Assembly: GCA_021234155.1 (NCBI GenBank)
Contig: JAJEKV010000002.1
Location: forward strand, 3,674,586 to 3,738,585
Length of the DNA: 64,000 nt
Direction of reading: 5' to 3'
Source of the DNA: Isoetes taiwanensis
Lineage: Eukaryota > Streptophyta > Lycopodiopsida > Isoetales > Isoetaceae
Below are positions 57,640 to 64,000 of the stretch, one piece after another. The notes beneath the pieces were generated by a model. That model searched no databases and had not been told where the DNA came from. It was given only the letters and a program-made list of their open reading frames with translations. Position 1 is the first letter of the stretch, and the number at the start of each line of letters is the position of its first letter. Position numbers and translations under genes: made by a program.

Positions 57640-59260
57640 CACTCATGGAAGTAAGTTCATCTGGATATACTCCCTTTTCCTGCATTCTTCGAAAACCTTC
57701 TATAGCCAATGAGACTTCACCACATTGTGTGTATCCTGCAATTATCGCATTCCATGAGATCTATCTTGAGCTTCCAGTGCATCGAATGCCTTAGATGCCA
57801 TTTGAAGACTCCCAGATTTGATGCACATATCCATCAACGCATTGCCTAACACCACTTCTCGCTGCAGTTTAGCTTGCTTGATTTGTTCATGTATGAATCT
57901 TCCCGTGTTATATCTCCTTCACGACCACATGCTTTCAAGGTGCCCAGATATGTGAACTCGTTTGGTTTTATGCACTATAGTTGCATCTTCAAAACAGTGG
58001 AGTGTCAAAAGAGCTCTATCCATGTTGAGCATATCCCACAATCATTGATGTCCATGAAACAACATTCTTAAATGGAAAGAAAGCAAATACAATACTTGCT
58101 TCTTCAAGGATCAACTAAGGTGCTACCTATGACAATATCGATTAGAGGGGCAAGATTGATGATCTCGCCATGAAGAAACCTTCCACATTCTCCACCGTGG
58201 ACATAACCCCGATTATTCCATTCCACAGACCACACTTAGTCAGATGCCACTGCCTTCCATGTGGTCAAAACACCTTTAATAGAGCTAAAATGTATTCTCA
58301 ATGTCAGAGTATGTATCCAAAGAACCATGACACCCCATGACACTACATCCCACATTGGCATATTGTAAAATACATGACAGGCTTCTTTCAACAGTTCACA
58401 TTTGACATAATTATGAATCAAGGTATTCCCTTGTCACTCTCTCTGAAGTATCATCTCATAAATGAGCCTCCCTCCTTTGGGATTTTCAAGCTAGCATATG
58501 AGTTCAGGACACTTGAAAAAGTGGTTTTGTCTGGTTTTATACCTTTCTGTTGCATCTTCTCAAAATAACTTAAGTATAAGCTTTCACCATGTTCATCAAA
58601 GCTGGTAATCATTGCATTCCATATCTCCACACCTTGATTAGACAACTGACTAAAGACATTACATGCCTCCACTAGGCGTCCACGCGTGGCATACATTTGA
58701 ATCATGCTGCTTCCGATGGCATCATTCCATCTTAATCCTCTTCTAATAATATTATCGTGGATTAGCCTGCCCTCTTCTTTTGCTGCTATGTTGGTGCAAG
58801 CTTTCATGACCATAATGAATGTAGCTTCATTTGGGTGCATGCCTGCTAGGTGCATTTATAAGGCAATTTAAGGCCAATTGACCTTCTCCATCCTGTGCAT
58901 GTCCTTCAATAATGGCATTCCATGACACCACAATACCACATCTTGGTTGTGGAATTCTTAAAAAATGGTGAATGCTTCATGAAGACTACCGAACATGCAA
59001 TACATATGAACTATGGAGCTGGCAGCCATCACATCTGAATTCAGTTTACTTCTAATAACATGTTCATGAATCAACTTCCCTTCATCTATCCTAGCATACA
59101 CCTTGAGAATGCCCAGAAAAGTGGTTGCATTTGGCTTAAAAATCTTTCCCTCACATCTTCTCAAAAAATTGTATAGCAAAATGATCTTTTCCATTTTGAA
59201 CACATCCTAGAATTAGGACATTTAGAGCATTTAGAGCACGTTGCAAGCCACCTTCCGAAT
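57640..59260 (-). pseudogene. PLS-type pentatricopeptide repeat (PPR) protein relic
   Basis: The minus strand encodes a chain of PPR motifs split over frames. 59,203-58,958 gives KPNATTFLGILKVYARIDEG and SIVHMYCMFGSLHEA. 58,855-58,451 gives HPNEATFIMVMKACTNIAAK, SMIQMYATRGRLVEACNVFS, VEIWNAMITSFDEHGESL and KPDKTTFSSVLNSYASL. Later frames give NVVSWTSMIVGYAQHG, KPNEFTYLGTLKACG, ALMDMCIKSGSLQMASKAF and SWNAIIAGYTQCGEVSLAIE. The alternating P, L and S motif style (W-N-A-M-I, P-N-x-x-T-F) is that of organelle RNA-editing and processing PPRs in land plants. No E, E+ or DYW domain is visible. Several frameshifts and stops break it, and no single ORF exceeds 134 aa. It lies outside the duplicated block. 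Confidence 0.85.
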
Positions 59261-61602
59261 TTGCCTCTCTGCAACAATCAGAAATTGGACCACCGTGATG
59301 CAACCTAAGCCATCAGAGCAAACCCAACGCCGCAGTTTCGACATCGGGCCTCAAATCCAAATTTCGATGGAAATGCTCGAGAAATTTGTTGCCACAAAGA
59401 GAGAGGCATAACTTATAGAGCCTTTAAATGTCTCCCTCATCCTACAACTATCTTCGTTGATAATGTGCATGTGTATGCGTGACAACTCCTCCCCGAAAGG
59501 TTTTTTTTCCATTGACTGAAAAAAAGGCATCTCAAAATGTTGTTGTCTTTGGACGGACTCGCCGCAATTTACAAATTCTTGCAAGACACACAACGTCAAC
59601 TTATTATCCAAAGATGTGTAGTGCTAGAACATCTATGTTTTAGCTAAAATACCAAAGGGATCTCAAGAGTCAACTATAATTGCATCATAAGTTCCTAGTA
59701 TATCCAGTTTCGGATGAAGTAATAACCGCAATCTCCTGTGTACCCGAAAGCAATACAAAAGGGCTCCTTTGTTTCAACATAGTTCTTTTTAATTAAGGGG
59801 AGACCTTGCTAAAAAATGGCATTCATGTTACAAACCTTGAATATGTCAAAGACACTCGCCCATGCATAATTTATAGAGCCGCTAAATGTCTCTCTCGATC
59901 CCTAACTATACTCTTCACAATGTGCATGTGCAACCAAGGACTCTCTACTAATTGAAGCATGTCTTGAGACCTCTCTCAACATGCCCCTTCAACAACTAAA
60001 AGCTGCCGCAGGATAAAATGATAAGTGTTGACAAATTTGAAGGCACAAAAGAACAAATAAAATTCAATACCCTTTTGGGTTAGGAATTGAGCATAAAGGA
60101 AGATGAATTATCATCTCTTGGTATGGGCATTAGTCTCCCTCTCACAATTGAATGACAACACCTAGTACTAAAACTTCTTCATAGGTGGTCGACCGTGAAC
60201 ACAAAGAGACGCAGATGAACTTTTCACGTCAGGCACCATTCCTTCCGTGTATATAGTAGATCTTAAGAATATCAAGTGTTTCGTTAAAAGCATCTTTATG
60301 TCAACACCTTTAAGATCTATAAATTGTTTACTCGAAGCTCGACTCGCAGGGAATCGATATCAAATAATCGCAAAATTTGGCTACCGCAAAAACGACCTTA
60401 GCCCCGGGCCTTAACTTCAATCTTGTTCTCGCATTTTCTCCACCAAGAAAACTCCAGGAAGCGTAAAGGCTTCAAGACAAAAAACTCTGATGTGGCTTCC
60501 CGATGCAAGAGGTCGAAGCTTCTTCCACGAGGCTGAACTTTCTAAATGGAATTCTAGATGGAATGGACCGTCGCGATGATCTAAATAGAATCTAAGTCGT
60601 CCGATCTAGGGCTTATACACAAATGCATAAACACTAAAAATTTTATTATATAGGATAAACGAAAATAAGACAATCTCCAGGTGAAAGGGAAAATTTGTAC
60701 AATCATGTTCCACCTACCTGCTGCCTAAAGATCTGCTAATACAGAGCAGCATTTGAAGAAGATAAGAACCGAGAATATATGGCAAAAACAATTGCTCTGA
60801 CTCCAGTTGAAAAACTGCCATAGCGCATCCATGCTGTGGAGTTTTGTTGTCCATAAAAATCCTAATAGCTTAGGCCCACCGTCTTAATCTAGCTAACATG
60901 CTGCCATCTGCAATAACAGTTGCGAAAACCCACAACAAATTCTAAAATTGGACACAATCGAAATAAAAAAAATGTGATTTTGTATGCTATATGCGAAACA
61001 GGAAAATTGAGAAAATAGTGCATGTGGTTCCAGTTCCCTGCATTCTAATCTAAATAAACCATATAAGCTTCTCTGCAACATATACATAAACGTAACAAAT
61101 AAAGATAACAATTTTACAACATCGGTTAAAGAATGTGCCATGTTAGATCTGAAGCCTCTGCTTAATAATTAGTTAAGAATACAAATTGTCATCTGGGCAT
61201 TAAATAGGCGGCTAAAAATCTTTTAATACATAAGTAGAAGAAAGCAACAAAAGGAAGACATGATCTTGAGACATCAACTCCGAGGAAATAGTATAAACAT
61301 ATTTAATGTCTGCATTCGCTAGAGGAATAATGGTAACAGAAGATAAATTCCACAAAATTCTAGGAGAAGGTGCAATGCATTTATTAACCGCAAGAAGATA
61401 CAATGCATCGAATTATCAGAATTTACATATATATAACACTAAGAAATGAAACCCAGAACTTGGATGTAGTACCTTAACTCACAACTGAGAACAATACCTT
61501 AACTGGTCTCCAGGAGAAGATCAATGACTGATGGAGCATTCAAAGATATTGTGCTACCAAAAAATGCTGGACATGGGAGGGCCAATCTCCAATACCATTT
61601 TA
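59261..61602. other. Unassigned DNA between PPR relic and LINE
   Basis: A diverged direct repeat (CATAA-TTATAGAGCC--TAAATGTCTC...AATGTGCATGTG) occurs at about 59,407-59,470 and 59,864-59,930. No gene or element is recognised. The first 350 bp could include the upstream end of the PPR relic (59,611-59,351 minus). Confidence 0.35.
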
Positions 61603-61638
61603 GAATGAGAATGAGAATGAGAATGAGAATGAGAATGA
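61603..61638 (-). repeat. Hexanucleotide repeat (GAATGA)6, LINE tail
   Basis: Six perfect GAATGA units on plus, TCATTC on minus. It sits at the 3' side of the minus-strand LINE, about 130 bp past the ORF2 end, where RTE-like elements carry short tandem repeats instead of poly(A). Confidence 0.85.
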
Positions 61639-64000
61639 TTTTTTATCGTCTACTGAGGCCAATCGGCCTATGGGACCCATTAAGGAGCGCAAAGAAAACT
61701 TATTATCGTCCGGTTAAAACCCCTACCTGAAGGGTTTTCGAGGGAAAACCGTGGGCGCGAATAAGAATGTCACAAACCGCATAAGTATGCATCAATGTAT
61801 ATATACATGTCAAGTGTGTGCCCGAGGACATAGCTGATCTCGCATGTCCATAACCTCTCAAGGTATAATCCCAAAGACCTGCATCTGGATGTTGTGCTCA
61901 ATGTCATATGTAATGGCTGGCCGTGGCCCGACCAACTCAAAGATAGCGCCGTCCGAATTTGATCATAGGGTCGGGCAACTTTGAAGGGTATGAGATTCAT
62001 CCTCAATGACTCCCATTTGGCAAAGATTGACAAAGCCCGTCCCGGCGTGGCTCACCAATCCATCCGCCTGCCTCAATTCAAGATGATGTGCCCCCGTGCG
62101 AATGGAGGCAATGAGTCTCAGGCCTTTTCATGGGCAAGTGGGTACGCAGGTAGCATTGCGGGCCTCGCTCCAATATGGGATTTATGTGGCGCCGATAGTG
62201 TGCCGCCTTGACATGTTCAAGGGCATTGGCATCCCAAAGCTTGCCGAGGAAGCAAGCCCAAGATATTGCCTCAAGCTATGGCGACCGCCTCGCTTGCATA
62301 TGTATGCACCTGTGCTCCCCGCACATTCCATCTAGCCAACCATTGAGCTCTCTTTTCCCTCCAAAGAGGCCTTGAGGCGCCCCCCCATTGCCATGATATA
62401 AGCTAGTTTAGGAGACGAGCATCGGTCCATATTGACCACCTTCTGAAAATAGACAATGCGGCGATCAAGGGCCACTCTGAAGAGGCAAGAATCCTGTCTC
62501 CCAAGTAGAGAATTTGATACGAGACTGTGGACTTCACCCCCTAGTGCTCGTGACTAAGAAGGCTTTCGGACCTGCTCCAAGTCATTCCAAGTAGCAAGTG
62601 ATACCATCATCGGGCCCCATACTTCCACCCCGTATAAAAGGACATGGCTCTACTAAGACCTTGAACAGGTGTGGATGATGGGCCCAATCATACAACTCCG
62701 CTCTATGACTATTGTTTTGCATTGCATATAGTGCCTTCCAAACCGTCACTGTAGCCGTATGGATGTGTCCCAAAGGCATAGTAGAAGGAAACTCCACTCC
62801 CAAATACTTGTATGTGGATGCAACTTCCACATTCCGCCTTGTAGTAATCGGCGAGGGGACCCTCGGTGACGTGGAAGATGATATGAAAACCACCTTAGTC
62901 TTGGCCAGTTGACGCGTGCATATCGGGCCGCCATGTAATGTGTCCGTATGCGCCGATGTGTCGCTGCATGTCCGGCTGGTGTGTGTTAGAGGTCCACATC
63001 ATCAGCATATATTAACCGGCCTGATGATCCGATAGAGAAGGTGAGCTCCATCGCCCCATTATCGCCAGAAGCCGCTCTCCAATTGATCAATGTAAAGCCC
63101 AAACAATGTTGGGGAGAGAGGGCATCCCCGACGCAACCCCGACATACTACTATCAAATGGTTGGCTTGTTCACGCCGCAACCGACCCGAGCATCTTTCAT
63201 ATAGCCTATACACCGCATTCTCGCAAATCTACAGAACCCCGAACCCCTGCGCCTTGCCCATAGTTTTTCCCGAGGCACGCTGTCAAATGCCTTCGCAAAA
63301 TCCACAAAGCAATAATATAGATCATGACGCCGGGTTCCTCGGCCGCCTTCAATCGAAGTTCGCAACGGAAGATGTGGTCAATGGTTGAGTGCCGGGTCTC
63401 AATCCCGCCTCGGTGAGGGCCAAGACTCTCGCTTCCGGCCTTCCCCAACCATAACCGCCGCCGAGAATCCCAAAGAAGCGCTTTTGCAAAACACCGAATC
63501 GACCATGATTGTTCGTAATTGGGCCGGGCAAAGCAGGGTCACCCGCCTTTATAGATGGGAACAACTCGCTATTGGTCCATCGCAATGAAGCCTTCCCCGT
63601 AATGCCTTGTTGAACAAGGCGGTCAAGACTGGTATTATGGACGGTCCTGCCCACTTAAGCAATTTCACCGCATACCATCCAAGTCCGGGCTTTCCCATTG
63701 GCAAGATGTTGTAAGCCTTGTTCCACGTCCGAACCTCGTGATTTCCAAAGACCGGGCCTTCTTGCAAGGGTAATGCCGCATGTGCACCCCGAGGGTCGAT
63801 AGATGTTGCAAGTATTGCCTCCATCGCCGAGAGTGGTATTCCCCCGGGGTCATCGGCTTTCTAAGAACCCTTCGCGGAAGGTTCGGGGTGACGCCCGTGA
63901 GGTAAAACATTTCCCTTTGATGCGCCGCAATGTACCCGGCTTTCTTAGCTTTAAGGAAGATGCGGTCTCGTCATTTGCCTGCGGGCCGTAAAGCAGGTTT
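61603..64000 (-). mobile_element. Non-LTR retrotransposon (YADD RT), ORF2 and 3' tail, continues off the window
   Basis: Minus-strand motifs in order: FVDFAKAFDSVPREKLWAR (RT motif A region, about 63,310-63,250), VYRLYERCSGRLR (from 63,213), RRGCPLSPTLFGLYIDQLES (63,133-63,075, motif B), LIYADDVDL (YADD at 63,009-62,998), a C-terminal region and, at about 62,060-61,960, VIEDESHTLQSCP of the zinc motif. It ends in (TCATTC)6. RT catalytic aspartates are present. The near-invariant RQGCPLSP reads RRGCPLSP: codon 63,130-63,128 is CGG where CAG is expected. Frames change several times. CAG/CTG is scarce across this stretch, so base-calling errors may account for part of the damage. The same family leaves a fragment at 1-681. 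Confidence 0.85.

Noticed and set aside
57640-59260. Functional DYW-type editing factor
   Set aside because: No E or DYW domain and many frameshifts. Only PLS repeats are visible.

Overview
The window looks like nuclear DNA of a vascular plant with a large, repeat-rich genome; a fern or similar lineage is a guess, not a result. The evidence is a spliced plant-type sterol 4-alpha-methyl oxidase gene, relics of a cytokinin-receptor histidine kinase, a PLS-type PPR gene and an LRR receptor kinase, plus L1-like LINEs, Helitron ends and tRNA-derived SINE-like sequences. Most of the 64 kb is transposon-derived and only one gene reads as intact.

Layout. 1-0.68 kb: 3' end of a LINE ORF2 (minus). 0.7-4.4 kb: unassigned DNA with a miRNA-like hairpin at 3.04-3.17 kb. 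4.46-6.30 kb: CHASE domain of a cytokinin receptor, broken by stops and frameshifts. 6.70-7.65 kb: Helitron 3' end, a tandem SINE pair and a MITE-like inverted repeat. 8.33-9.87 kb: the intact five-exon SMO1-type gene (287 aa). 11.16-12.99 kb: scrambled LRR-kinase pieces and two long palindromes. 12.24-34.70 kb and 34.71-57.27 kb: two copies of one 22.5 kb segment, abutting a 6-N gap. Each copy holds an L1-like LINE interrupted by a Helitron, a tandem SINE-like array, a 61-62 bp minisatellite, a CACATTCCC repeat, coding relics, a second LINE 3' piece and a minus-strand Helitron end. 57.6-59.3 kb: PPR pseudogene (minus). 61.6-64.0 kb: a different LINE (minus), with a YADD reverse transcriptase and a hexanucleotide-repeat tail.

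The 22.5 kb duplication begins and ends exactly at the gap, so it is most simply two overlapping contig ends or haplotigs left unmerged. The copies differ systematically at CAG and CTG, which become CG, CGT, CCG or similar in the poorer copy. The poorer copy is mostly the right half of copy 1 and the left half of copy 2. CAG and CTG are plant CHG-methylation contexts, so methylation-induced long-read base-calling error is the favoured explanation. Many frameshifts in the transposon ORFs of these stretches are therefore probably technical, whereas the stops in the cytokinin-receptor relic lie outside the duplicated block and look real.

No operon-like or pathway-level cooperation is visible. 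The SMO1 gene (sterol synthesis, ER) is an isolated gene in a transposon landscape.
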